Under the pieces are notes generated by a model, which saw only the letters and a program-made list of their open reading frames with translations, was not told the DNA's origin and did no database searches. From the NCBI RefSeq assembly GCF_019880385.1, contig NZ_CP082273.1, positions 620,001-684,000 on the forward strand: DNA of 64,000 nt. Reading direction: 5' to 3'. Of the stretch, positions 7,541 to 16,985 are shown piece after piece. The position numbers and the translations under genes were made by a program. Each line of letters opens with the position of its first letter. The first letter of the stretch is position 1. Source of the stretch: Nocardioides coralli (GTDB lineage Bacteria; Actinomycetota; Actinomycetes; Propionibacteriales; Nocardioidaceae).

Positions 7541-8848
7541 ATGGCAGCGAACTGGCGTGCGTTGGCCAGGCACCTCAGCACACAGGGCGAGCGCGTCGAG
7601 CTGAGCTGGCCCGAGTTCGACGCCCTCGTGGGGGGTGTACCGGAGTCAGCGTTGAATCACGTGCCCTGGTGGAGCGGGGACCGTCCGCACACGCGCGCAT
7701 GGCGGGCCGCCGGCTTCGAGCTGGAGTCCCGGGAACCCGGCGTCTCCGTCACCTTTGTGCGGACCGGCGGCGGGGGTGTCCCGGACAGTCGACCGATGCA
7801 GACCCTTGTCGCACACGGTGCGGCAACTGCAGTCACGGCTGACCGGCTAGCGGATCGAGGTCGGGTGGTCCTGGTGTCCTGCTCCAAGACCAAGCGTGAC
7901 AAGCCGAGTGCCGCGAAGGACCTCTACTCCTCAACGCGGTTCTCGAAAGCGCGGAGGTACGCCGAGGGCGCAGGAGTTCCCTGGTTCATCCTCTCCGCCG
8001 AGCACGGTCTCGTGAGCCCAGATGAGTGGTTGGCGCCGTACGACCGCTATCTACCGGACACGCCTCGTGCCTACCGTCGCGTGTGGGGTGAGTGGGTCGT
8101 TGCCCGGTTGAGCTTGCTGCTCAACGGTCTGGGCGGGCGCACCATCGAGATCCACGCCGGGCGGCAGTACGTCGGGCCGCTTCACGGGCCGCTGCGAGCT
8201 GCGGGCGCCACGATCCAGCTCCCATTGGCCGGATTGTCACTGGGTTCGCAGCTGCAGTGGTATGGCCGCGTCGGGTCCACGGACCGCTCGCACTTGTTCG
8301 CCGGGGACGTGGAACCGGTGTGGCGCCGACTGGCGGACGAGTCGGTGGCGACGTCCGCAAGCAATGGGCGCCTACTGTCAAGGACGGAGCTGGCCGGACC
8401 GGGCCTGTACGCCTGGTTCGTGGACGACTCCGGCGCGGCGGACTTGGCGCGAGGACTCGGTGAGCCGGTGGCGCCCGGTCTCATCTATGTCGGACAGACA
8501 GGCGCTACCAAGTGGCCAACGGGTACACGGAGCGCGAGCACGCTCCGCACGCGGATTCTTGGGCAGCACCTGGGACGTCGCCGGTCGGCGTCGACACTTC
8601 GCCGGACCCTCGGTGCCGTGCTCGACGAGACGCGCGGCCGGATCCTGGGCCCACCAGAACTCACCGACTGGATGCGCGAGCACCTCAGCGTGGTTCTGTT
8701 GAGGCTCGATGACGGGGACGTGATAGGGGATCTCGAGCGTCGCGTGGTTCATCGTCTCGACCCTCCGCTGAACCTCGACCACGTCAGCACGTCGCCACTA
8801 CGTGTACGACTGAAGGCTCTCCGCGCTGGCGCCGCGGGCCGGGAGTAA
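7541..8848 (+). CDS. Three-domain protein: DUF7662-like, DUF6884 and GIY-YIG nuclease
   Basis: A 435-residue protein. Residues 1-75 resemble the short DUF7662 module (LSWPEFDALVGG, WWSGDRPHTRAWRAAGF). Residues about 108-260 are DUF6884, a presumed base-modification or glycosylase-related fold, with the signature LVSCSKTKRD, AKDLYSS and LSAEHGLVSPDEWLAPYD. Residues about 284-420 are a GIY-YIG nuclease domain: GLYAWFVDD, LIYVGQT and a conserved R in RTRILGQHLG. The combination suggests a nucleic-acid recognition, modification or cleavage enzyme in defence. The ATG at 7541 begins the first domain; a longer GTG start would overlap the zinc-ribbon gene. Confidence 0.78.
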   Translation: MAANWRALARHLSTQGERVELSWPEFDALVGGVPESALNHVPWWSGDRPHTRAWRAAGFELESREPGVSVTFVRTGGGGVPDSRPMQTLVAHGAATAVTADRLADRGRVVLVSCSKTKRDKPSAAKDLYSSTRFSKARRYAEGAGVPWFILSAEHGLVSPDEWLAPYDRYLPDTPRAYRRVWGEWVVARLSLLLNGLGGRTIEIHAGRQYVGPLHGPLRAAGATIQLPLAGLSLGSQLQWYGRVGSTDRSHLFAGDVEPVWRRLADESVATSASNGRLLSRTELAGPGLYAWFVDDSGAADLARGLGEPVAPGLIYVGQTGATKWPTGTRSASTLRTRILGQHLGRRRSASTLRRTLGAVLDETRGRILGPPELTDWMREHLSVVLLRLDDGDVIGDLERRVVHRLDPPLNLDHVSTSPLRVRLKALRAGAAGRE

Positions 8849-8920
8849 ACCGCCGCGTGCAGCCGGACTGTCAGTGGTCGCCCCTAACGTGTGATCTGCA
8901 CGACGAGAACGGGGGTCGAG

Positions 8921-10222
8921 ATGACGGATGAGCTGGAGCGTCGGTGGGACGACGCAGTGGAGAAGGCCTGGAGCGAGTTCAGGCAGCGGCTGGGAGACCG
9001 GCTGGCGGAGCTGGGCGCCGACGAGTCGGTCGTCGTGGAACTGCCCCAGGACGACGAGCTCGAGGGTGCGACGCCCTACTGCCAGGCGCTGGCCTACGGT
9101 GACCAGCTGCGCGTCGAGGCAGTCAGCAACGAGTTCCTCGACCGGGCCCACGCGCTGGACGAGACGGGCGAGCAGGCGATGCGCGAGCTCGGGTTCGCCC
9201 TGCCGCAGCCGGACGCCTCGCCGAACTACTGGACGGACCTCGAGCAGCGAGAGGCCGACCTCGCAGCCGTGATGATGGTCCGCGCCCTGCGTGAGGTCTA
9301 CGGGGTGCTCCACCCGATCTACCTCGACGCCGGGGGGCTCGAGCCGCAGCCGAGGGAGCCCGAGTCCGACCCAGGGGAGGCAGCGGACGCCGACCGGACC
9401 ACCTTCGCGGAGAACGCGGACGAGGTCAGGGCAGCCCTCGACGCCGCGCTCGCCCCCGTCCTGGGCCACGCCCCCCACTGGGACGAGGACGGCGACCTCC
9501 CGATCATGACCGAGCGGTCGGTGCTCTACCTCACCATCGCCCAGTCGGCGCCCCGCATCCTCATGCACGCGACCCTGGTCGTCGACGTGGTGGACGAGCA
9601 GCGGGCCCTGAGCGAGGTCAACCTCCTCAACCAGGCCGAGTTCGGGCTCACCTTCGTCCTCGCCGAGCGACGGATCACCGTCCGGCGAGAGCTGCCGGTG
9701 GCCGCCTTCGTGCCGGAGGTCCTCCGCGCAGAGATCAAGCGTGTCGGGGACAGCATGGACCGATGGGTGAGCGAGCTCGTCACCCGAGTGGGAGGACGGG
9801 ACGTTTTCTCTGACGAGGCCGCCCAGTCGCCCCAGGCAGCCACGCCTCCGAGCCGGGAAGCGGACGGGCCGCACGACGAGCGGCTCCAGCAGGCGCTGCG
9901 TGTCCTGCGCGAGCTCGAGAGCGAGGAGCGCGGGTCGGTCGACCCGAGCACCATGCTCCGGATCTTCCACGGCGACCGCGACCTGCTGCTCGCCGCGATC
10001 CGGCACTCCCTCGCGCGGGCCAACAAGTGGGGTGTGCGCCTGCGTGAGGCCGAGAAGGAGGGCCGGACGGCCACGGCCAAGCTGTCCCGAGCGCGGCAGC
10101 GCTACTACCACGGGCTGCGGGCGCGTCAGCGGAGCGCGCTGCGACTGGCCGTGCAGGCCCCGGCGAAGCCGGACCGGCAGGAGCAGCTGACGCTGTTCCC
10201 CGAGGACGAGGCGATCTCGTGA
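8921..10222 (+). CDS. YbjN/T3SS-chaperone-like protein (TY-Chap type)
   Basis: A 433-residue soluble, acidic protein. Residues about 165-290 (RAALDAALAPVLGH, RSVLYLTIAQSAPRILMHATLV, LNLLNQAEFGLTFVLAERRITVRRELPV split by short loops) have the alternating strands of the YbjN/T3SS-chaperone fold, where the domain clamps peptides. The last 110 residues are helical and basic (LARANKWGVRLREAEKEGR, LSRARQRYYHGLRARQR). It ends in ATGA/GTGA-type overlap: its TGA at 10220-10222 overlaps the GTG of the NERD-helicase gene. Such chaperone-like proteins are found with conflict systems and probably escort or restrain a partner, here the nuclease-helicase. The partner role is inferred. Confidence 0.68.
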   Translation: MTDELERRWDDAVEKAWSEFRQRLGDRLAELGADESVVVELPQDDELEGATPYCQALAYGDQLRVEAVSNEFLDRAHALDETGEQAMRELGFALPQPDASPNYWTDLEQREADLAAVMMVRALREVYGVLHPIYLDAGGLEPQPREPESDPGEAADADRTTFAENADEVRAALDAALAPVLGHAPHWDEDGDLPIMTERSVLYLTIAQSAPRILMHATLVVDVVDEQRALSEVNLLNQAEFGLTFVLAERRITVRRELPVAAFVPEVLRAEIKRVGDSMDRWVSELVTRVGGRDVFSDEAAQSPQAATPPSREADGPHDERLQQALRVLRELESEERGSVDPSTMLRIFHGDRDLLLAAIRHSLARANKWGVRLREAEKEGRTATAKLSRARQRYYHGLRARQRSALRLAVQAPAKPDRQEQLTLFPEDEAIS

Positions 10223-11861
10223 CCCGGCTGCTCCCGGAGCGGCCGCAGTTCGCCAGCGAGGCCGAGAAACAGGTGTGGGAGCGACTGCGTGACACGCTCC
10301 CCGGCGACGCCTTCCTCATCGCCAACCAGCGGCTCGTCGACCACAACCTCGACCACGAGGCCGACCTGATGGTCCTCCTGCCCGACGCGGGGGTCGTGGT
10401 GGTGGAGGTGAAGGGCGGATCCGTCTCCTACGACGGCGGGCGATGGACCCAGCGCGGCGGCGGCGAGCGCGAGATCCGCCCGGTCGACCAGGCGATCCGG
10501 GTCAAGTACGCCTTCCGCGACTACGTCGAGGCCGACCCCCGGTGGGGCGGGCGCGGCCACGTGGTGTGGGCCCACGCGGTCGTGACGCCGTACTCCGCCT
10601 TCCCCGCCGACTTCGCGGCGCCCGACTGTCCGCGGTGGGCGCTCCACGACCGCGACGACGTCCACGACCTCGCCGGCCGGCTCGCGGAGAACGCCCGCTG
10701 CGCGTCGCAGTCCCACAGGGCGCCGTCCCACGCCGACGTCGAGCTCATCAGCGAGATCCTCCGGGGGCGCGGCTTCACCGGCCACGACCGCAACGCCGAG
10801 GCGCTCGAGCGGCAGGCCGAGGCCGACCGGCTCACCGCGGAGCAGGCCGCACTGCTCCAGGTGACTCGGCTGCTCAACCGGATCGAGGTACGGGGCGGGG
10901 CGGGGAGCGGCAAGACGGTGCTCGCCCTCGCGCAGGCCAAGGAGCTGACGCGGGGCCGACACGACGCCCCACCCCAGCGGGTCGCGGTGCTCTGCTACTC
11001 CATCGGCCTCGGGCAGTTCCTGCGGCGCGAGGTCGAGTCGTGGCCGAAGGGCACCCGCCCGGCGTACGTCGGCACCTTCCACGAGTCGGGCGACGGTGGG
11101 GCGCCCCCGAGGGCGACCGCGAGGACAGCGAGTTCTGGGAGGAACGGCTGCCCGAGCTGATGGCCGACCTCGCCGCCGACCTGGCCGACCACGACAAGTA
11201 CGACGCGATCATCGTCGACGAGGCGCAGGACTTCGCCGACAGCTGGTGGGTGCCGTTGCTGCGGGCGCTCAAGGACCCCGAGCACGGCGGGGTCTACGTC
11301 TACTCCGACGAGAACCAGCGGATCTTCGCCCGGTTCGGTCAGCCGCCCGTGCCGCTCGTGCCGCTCGTGCTCGACCACAACCTGCGCAACACGCGTCAGA
11401 TCCACGAGTCGTTCAAGCCGCTGGCGCCCACCCGCATGACGTCGCGGGGCGGCGAGGGTGCCGCGGTCCACTTCATCCCCACGGCCGACGACCCGGTGGG
11501 TGCGGCCGACGACGCGATCGACATCCTCCTCGACGCTGGCTGGGCGCCCGGCAACATCGCGCTGCTCACGACCGGCAAGCGCCACAACGTCCAGGTCGAG
11601 CTCGCCGAGTCGCGCGGCCAGGTCGGCTATTGGCGCACCTACTGGGACGACGAGGTCTTCTACGGCCACGTCCTCGGCTGCAAAGGCCTCGAGCGACCGG
11701 CCGTCGTGCTCTGCGTCAACGAGTCGGCCGCCCACGACCGCTCGCGGGAGAAGCTGTACGTCGGCATGTCGCGTGCCACCGACCAGCTGATCGTCGTCGG
11801 CGACCCGGCGCTGGTGCGGGACATCGGCGGACCGGCGGTGGCCGAGCAGCTCGGGATCTGA
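10219..11861 (+). pseudogene. NERD nuclease-SF1 helicase gene with one-base deletion
   Basis: GTG start overlapping the previous stop. Residues about 11-120 are a NERD nuclease-like domain (NLDHEADLMVLLPDAG, VVVVEVKGG). A UvrD-type helicase follows with Walker A GGAGSGKTV near residue 226. After TFHE (codon 11083-11085) the frame is lost and the reading ends soon after. The next frame carries RRWGAPEGDRED, Walker B VDEAQDFAD, a QRI motif, LDHNLRNTRQI and EKLYVGMSRATDQL to 11861. Inserting one C after 11085 restores TFHELGRRWGAP, the sequence expected of the family, so a single-base deletion (or sequencing error) explains everything. Intact, it would be about 547 residues. Confidence 0.85.
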
Positions 11862-12052
11862 GGTCGCTTCGTTGGTGCGGCATTCGACCAGTGCTTCCGA
11901 GGTGGCGTGCGGCGCAAACCGGCGAGCCAAGCGACTGCAAGGCTAAGGTCGACCTCGACCCGAAGGCGGAGTGCAGGGATTGCATACCGCTCTACGGAGG
12001 CGCGCATACAAACGGCGCCACCTTCTAGACACCCACACCGGGGTTCGTCGTG

Positions 12053-14971
12053 CTACGGCTGGAGCCCGAGCAGGTCGTCCGCAGTCCATCCCGGTTCCAG
12101 CACCGTCTTGTCGCGTGCGACCTCGCCCACGAGATCGAAGAACCCCTCGTGGACTCCACTGGCGGGATCCTCCACGGTTCCGGCTGCGAAAAGAAGCACG
12201 AAGCGAACGGGTCGCCCGTCGGATTTCCTGCGGATAACGCGTCCGAGGCGTTGCACCATCTGGCGGCGCGAGCGGCTAGCCGTCATCACGACACCGAGGT
12301 CCACCGTGGGCACGTCGATGCCTTCGTCGAGCAGCTTGGGAGCAGCCAGCGCCTGCAGCCGCCCGGAGGCCAGTCCATCCACGCTCTGCTTGCGCTCGCC
12401 GTCGGGCATCCCTCCATGCAGCGCGGAGGCCTTGATGCCCCACTCCCGCAGCCGCAGAGCAGCGTCCTCCGCCACCTCTTTCGACTGGGTGAAGATGACC
12501 GTGCCCTGGCTCTGCTCGACGAGCTCGCTGAGTTCCTCGATTGCGTCGAGCTTGCCTGTGAGTCCCGCGAGCAGGCGCCGACGTGCTCGCATGCCCGACT
12601 CGGCTGAGCGAGCGGCGGCGCCGATCTGTCCACTGGCACCTCTGAGGCGGCCGAGTTGGCGGACGACGTCTCCGCCGCCTGACTTCAGTGCGCCGCTGTT
12701 GCGGAGCACCTTGAGCCCGTTCGAGATCTGGCGGCTGACAGCGTCGTACTGCTCTTGCTCTTCGCCGTCGAGGCTGATCGGAGCCATGACTAGTTTGAAG
12801 GGGGCGACCACGTTCTCGCGCAGCGCGCGATCAAAGTCGACAGTGAGGATCGATCCTCCGAAGTAGGGGAGCAGTACCTCTTCCACCGCGTCGTCGCCTG
12901 ATCGTTCGAGAGTGGCCGTGAGACCCAGTCGCCGGGCATACCGGGCCCGCAGGGCGTACTGGAACTGTTCGGCGCCGTAGCGGTGCACCTCGTCGGCCAC
13001 CACCAGGGAGTCGTCGGACAGATCGCTCAGGTCGTGAGTCAGCGCTGAGTGAACGACCGCGACCGTTACGTCGGCCCGGTGAGGGTCGCCGGCCTTGTGG
13101 CCGCCCACTCTTGCGAGTCGCAAATGGGGCAGGAAGGTCGCGAACCTCTCCACCCACTGCTGCTGGAGGTCTACCGACGGTACGAGCACCGTGGTCCGCT
13201 GCCCCGCAGTCGCGGCATGGGCCGCAGCCTCTAACCCGAGGTGGGTCTTGCCTGTGCCGGTGACTGCCTCGACGATGCCGTGACAGCCGTGCGCGTACCA
13301 GGCGGCCATGGCTTCCTGCTGCCAGGTAAGGAGGCCGAGCACTTGGTCGGGGAGTGGCCTTGGCTCGACCGGGCGTCGAGCCACCGGCTGGACAGGCGAG
13401 GTCCGCGCCGGGGTGGCCATGGCGACGAGATCGGCGTACGCCGTCCCCTCGTCATGGTCCCGGCGGTGCAGCTTGGCAACCGTCTCGCCGCGCGTCGGTC
13501 CGCCAGCCACGGTAGCGGCGCTGCCGTCGGCGTGCACGAGACTCCACCTTGGTACACGCGAGTCGTCCTTACAGAACACTTGAAGGTCTCGGTACAGGGC
13601 CGAGTTGACGTCACCCCGCGCCACCGACGGGAAGTCGCCGCGGCTGAGAGCAAACGCGATCTCGCGAGCGGTGGAGTCCGGGACCTCCGACAGGTACCGG
13701 ATGATCGCCGAGCGCAGGCTGTTGTCCGACGGCAGCTCCAGGTTCGAGGCTCCGCCGACGATCTGACCCAGGAAGACGTGGCGGCCATGCGCCAGGGTCA
13801 CTGCGTTCCCCTCCTGGTCGACCCAGACGCGACCGCCCTCGGGCCGCACAGCGAGGAACTGACTGACCAACCGGTTCGCGACATCCTTCCCGACGACTCC
13901 GGCCAAGCCTTGATGATCACTGAGCCGGGTCATGCTCCGCGTCGCCGCACTAAGGCGCCAGCGCTCGCGGCCGGGTTCGTTGTCCCAGGGGGTCCCCGGG
14001 CTCGGAACGAAGCGTCGCTCCAGCGTTGGTCTACGCGTCACGTGCGGGGTCGTACTGGCGGATGGAGTGCTCGGCTGAGCGTCCTGCGGGCCCGGCACGT
14101 TCTCGAGCTGTGCCTGGCGCTCACGTGCTCTCTCGTCCAGCTTCTCGATGGACTCGAGCAGCCTGGGTAGCTGTTCACTGAGGGCATCGACCTGGGACTC
14201 GAGCTGCTCCACACGGGCGCCGTCAGCAGACCGCGAATGAAGATCCGAAAGCTCCTGTTCAGCCCGTGCGAGCTCTGCCTTCTTCGACACGAGCTCGTCG
14301 CGAGCCGCGTCTGCTTCCCGATGTGCCTCGGCGGCCTTCTCTTCGGCAGCCATGCGCGCTTCTTTCTCCGCAAGCCGCGCCTCCTCGGCCTCGTGCATGA
14401 GCGCTTGTGCCTCGTCGTCCTTGCCACGGCTCTCGTACGCGGCCAACACATCCTCCGGCGGCGACTCGAGGCACTCGACCAGCCGCATAGTGAGGTTCTC
14501 TCCAAGCTGCTCCACGAGCTCCCAGACATCTCCCTCGTGGCGGCAGGCCCGAAGTGACGCGAAATGGCTTTCACTGACACCGAGCCGCTGCAGGAACTGG
14601 TCGCTGAGGTGATGGAGTACTCCGTCGGCGGATCGCGGCTCCTCGACGCTGTCGTGGCCGACGGCGATTGCCTGCTCGATCGCCACAGGATTGCCCGCCC
14701 GTGCGTGCGCCCGGTAGACGTCGTCGTGCTCGCCCACCCTCAGCAGATGGACCTGCGTCCCCTCCGGCCGAACAAGGACGCGACGACCTTCGCCCAGGTA
14801 GACGGTCCATGCGTCACCGACGCGATGGATTTCCTTGCACGCGCGCGTTCCCTCGCGGCTCAGCAGTGCCTCGAGCCGAGTCAGATCCTTGAGAACGCGA
14901 GGATTGTCGATCAGCTCCCTACGATCCTGTAGGTACTGAGGAGACGGGACGATCTGATAGTGCTCAGCCAC
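12053..14971 (-). CDS. XPB-like SF2 helicase with RelE-like N-terminus and coiled coil
   Basis: A 972-residue protein. Residues 1-110 look like a RelE/ParE-type toxin fold (EIHRVGDAWTVYLGEGRRVL, LLRVGEHDDVYRAH). Residues about 195-290 are an Ala/Glu/Arg-rich coiled coil. A middle region of about 150 residues (SLRSAIIRYLSEVPD, DVNSALYRDLQVF) resembles winged-helix DNA-binding segments. Residues from about 550 are an SF2 helicase: Walker A VTGTGKTHL, DEVH box VVADEVHRYG, LTATLERSGDD, and motif VI QRLGRVIRR. The GTG at 14971 has a GGGAGG site 5 nt upstream and a TAGCCT -10 box at 14986-14991. It faces the NERD-helicase gene tail to tail and is probably a stand-alone or defence helicase. Confidence 0.85.
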   Translation of the reverse strand: MAEHYQIVPSPQYLQDRRELIDNPRVLKDLTRLEALLSREGTRACKEIHRVGDAWTVYLGEGRRVLVRPEGTQVHLLRVGEHDDVYRAHARAGNPVAIEQAIAVGHDSVEEPRSADGVLHHLSDQFLQRLGVSESHFASLRACRHEGDVWELVEQLGENLTMRLVECLESPPEDVLAAYESRGKDDEAQALMHEAEEARLAEKEARMAAEEKAAEAHREADAARDELVSKKAELARAEQELSDLHSRSADGARVEQLESQVDALSEQLPRLLESIEKLDERARERQAQLENVPGPQDAQPSTPSASTTPHVTRRPTLERRFVPSPGTPWDNEPGRERWRLSAATRSMTRLSDHQGLAGVVGKDVANRLVSQFLAVRPEGGRVWVDQEGNAVTLAHGRHVFLGQIVGGASNLELPSDNSLRSAIIRYLSEVPDSTAREIAFALSRGDFPSVARGDVNSALYRDLQVFCKDDSRVPRWSLVHADGSAATVAGGPTRGETVAKLHRRDHDEGTAYADLVAMATPARTSPVQPVARRPVEPRPLPDQVLGLLTWQQEAMAAWYAHGCHGIVEAVTGTGKTHLGLEAAAHAATAGQRTTVLVPSVDLQQQWVERFATFLPHLRLARVGGHKAGDPHRADVTVAVVHSALTHDLSDLSDDSLVVADEVHRYGAEQFQYALRARYARRLGLTATLERSGDDAVEEVLLPYFGGSILTVDFDRALRENVVAPFKLVMAPISLDGEEQEQYDAVSRQISNGLKVLRNSGALKSGGGDVVRQLGRLRGASGQIGAAARSAESGMRARRRLLAGLTGKLDAIEELSELVEQSQGTVIFTQSKEVAEDAALRLREWGIKASALHGGMPDGERKQSVDGLASGRLQALAAPKLLDEGIDVPTVDLGVVMTASRSRRQMVQRLGRVIRRKSDGRPVRFVLLFAAGTVEDPASGVHEGFFDLVGEVARDKTVLEPGWTADDLLGLQP

Positions 14972-15241
14972 AACTACCTCCCGAGAGGCTAGGTGCCCAC
15001 CTTGGCACTACAGACCTTCGCTGGGAAGGCACTCGGTGCGGAGAGAGTTGTCGTGGTTCGCGAGTCGGTGGTGTCTGCCGAGCAGACCGACGCGCTGTCG
15101 GCGATCATTCTTCTGCTGCGAGGAACCGCCATCTCGAGGAAACTCCGCTTCGCTCAGCTCCGGTGGATCGGCGTCTCGAAACCAACGGTCGCCTGACCCC
15201 GATGGCCTAGGCTGACGACGACGACGTGACGGGGGACGACC

Positions 15242-16138
15242 ATGGATGACGTGGACGACCTGGACGACGGGGTGGACCCGATGGTGCTCGGGACCGGCTA
15301 CGCGCTCTACCGGCACGGTCAGGACCGGCTAGCTGCGCAGATCACGGACGGCGTACGTGCCGCCCTGAGCGAGTGGGACCCCGGAATCCCCGAGGGCGGG
15401 TCGCCGGGTGCGTCCGAGATCCGGTGGGGTGTTGCGCCGGTCGACCTCACGGCGACGCGCTTCACTCGGGACTGGTCGAGTCTCATCGGGCAGGACCACC
15501 TGCGGGAGCGATTCGGCGTGCGGGTTGAGTCCGCGCTCGCGCGGCACGGACGGTTGCCCCACACCTTGCTGGAATCCCAGGAGTACGGGATGGGCAAGCG
15601 CCACTTCGCCCGGGTGCTCGCGAGCCTGGTCGACGTGAAGCTGGTCGAGCTCATCGCTCCCTTTCCGGCGAGGGCCTTGTACGACGCCCTGGCGCTGCTG
15701 GACTACCGCGACATCCTGTTCATCGACGAGATCGACCGCATCGACGGGTTCGGGGCGGCAGCGCTGACGACGCTGCTGGAGGCACGGACGGTCCAGTTCG
15801 AGGGCGAGGAGGTCCTCGCGTCGGAGATCACCGTCATCGCCGGGACCGTCATGCCGGACGCGCTACCGGCGGCCGTCATCGACGGCTTCCCGGTCACCGA
15901 CCAGCTCGTCCCGTACACGTGGGAGGAGATGGCGAAGATCGCCATCGAGCTGATCTTCGAGCATCGGTGCGAGGAGCTGATCGACAACACCCTCGCCAGT
16001 CGGATCGCCGGTCGGGTGACCACGCCGGCGCACTGCCGGCGACTCGTCGTCGCGGCTCGTGACCTGATCATGGCCCGCGGCGAATGCACCATCGACGACG
16101 TGATGGCGATGGTCGTGAGTGTCGCCGCCCCAGGGTGA
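15242..16138 (+). CDS. RuvB-like AAA+ protein with degenerate Walker A
   Basis: A 298-residue protein related to RuvB: SLIGQDHLRERF (compare IGQ in RuvB), then the nucleotide loop, Walker B ILFIDEIDRID, a sensor-like ITVIAGTVMP and a C-terminal helical lid (HCRRLVVAARDLIM). The P-loop reads SQEYGMGKRHFA, so the Lys is present but the following Thr/Ser is replaced by Arg, and ATP hydrolysis is doubtful. It lacks RuvB's C-terminal winged helix. The real RuvB is expected elsewhere with ruvA/ruvC. A TAGGCT -10 box lies at 15208-15213. The 270 bp before it hold no gene I can support. Confidence 0.72.
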   Translation: MDDVDDLDDGVDPMVLGTGYALYRHGQDRLAAQITDGVRAALSEWDPGIPEGGSPGASEIRWGVAPVDLTATRFTRDWSSLIGQDHLRERFGVRVESALARHGRLPHTLLESQEYGMGKRHFARVLASLVDVKLVELIAPFPARALYDALALLDYRDILFIDEIDRIDGFGAAALTTLLEARTVQFEGEEVLASEITVIAGTVMPDALPAAVIDGFPVTDQLVPYTWEEMAKIAIELIFEHRCEELIDNTLASRIAGRVTTPAHCRRLVVAARDLIMARGECTIDDVMAMVVSVAAPG

Positions 16139-16250
16139 GGCCACCGGCCTCCTGCCGGGCTGACGGACGAGGCGTGCACCGGCGCGTTGGCAGGGTCCGC
16201 ACCTGAGGACCGGTAGCGTCCACGCGACGTCGATGACGAACGGGGAGCAC

Positions 16251-16895
16251 ATGAGTCAGCTTGTCGCCTACTACGAGGACAAGCCCATCGAGGTGAAGGG
16301 GCAGGTCGAGCTCCACCAGGTGCCGATCGCGGCGGCGGCGGACCGCAGGTCGGTCGAAGGTGCCGTGCGAACCTCCGTCGTGTACGTCGAGAGGGCCAGT
16401 GAGGCCGGGCCCTTCCTGATCCCTTTCGCCGACTACGACGACTGGTCACTGCGCGACCGCTACAACGAGGCGATCCGGATCATGAACACCCTCGGCGCCT
16501 CGACGATCACCTGCGAGACGTTCCGGGAGGTTGCCACGCGGCGCGGGCTCCGCGCCCGGGTCAAGCGACGGGGCGCCGAGCTGCAGCAGCAGCGGCTCGA
16601 GAACAGCGGTTTCGACTTCCGCCACAACGGTGCGGGGAGCGCGCCCCGCGATCCTCGTCCGCTCCGGTGGCCCGACGAGCCGGGCTTCGCCGCGGCCGTG
16701 AGCAGCGTCCTCGAGAACGCCGCCACCGAGGTCGTCATCAACATCAAGAGCAACCGCACCCATGCCGTCGACGGCGAGCTCGGCATCCGCTTGAAGCAGC
16801 TCGGGTTCGAGCTGGGCGGCGGTGTCGAACGCTCCGCCGCCACGAGCCTCCACATCCGGGCTGGCTTCCCGCAGGCGAGGAGGCTCTGGAGGTAG
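16251..16895 (+). CDS. Hypothetical protein, 214 residues
   Basis: No family is recognised. The product is soluble; it starts with a strand-rich segment (QLVAYYEDKPIEVKGQVELH), has a central helical part with basic residues (TRRGLRARVKRRGAELQQQR) and ends in FPQARRLWR. The ATG at 16251 is chosen for the GGGGAG site at 16242-16247 and conserved-looking MSQL beginning. It follows the RuvB-like gene by 112 bp on the same strand and is the last gene of the accessory block; a link to it is possible but unproven. Confidence 0.6.
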   Translation: MSQLVAYYEDKPIEVKGQVELHQVPIAAAADRRSVEGAVRTSVVYVERASEAGPFLIPFADYDDWSLRDRYNEAIRIMNTLGASTITCETFREVATRRGLRARVKRRGAELQQQRLENSGFDFRHNGAGSAPRDPRPLRWPDEPGFAAAVSSVLENAATEVVINIKSNRTHAVDGELGIRLKQLGFELGGGVERSAATSLHIRAGFPQARRLWR

Positions 16896-16985
16896 CGCCC
16901 TCGGCCGCCTCGGCAAATGTGCCGATACCGGCCCCATCTCTCCCGCTGCCATGCTGGAGGATCGCGGGGGGCGAGGTGACGGGGG

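Noticed and set aside
14993..15196. 67-residue open frame before the RuvB-like gene
   Set aside because: GTG start without ribosome site, no recognisable pattern, and it overlaps the helicase promoter region.
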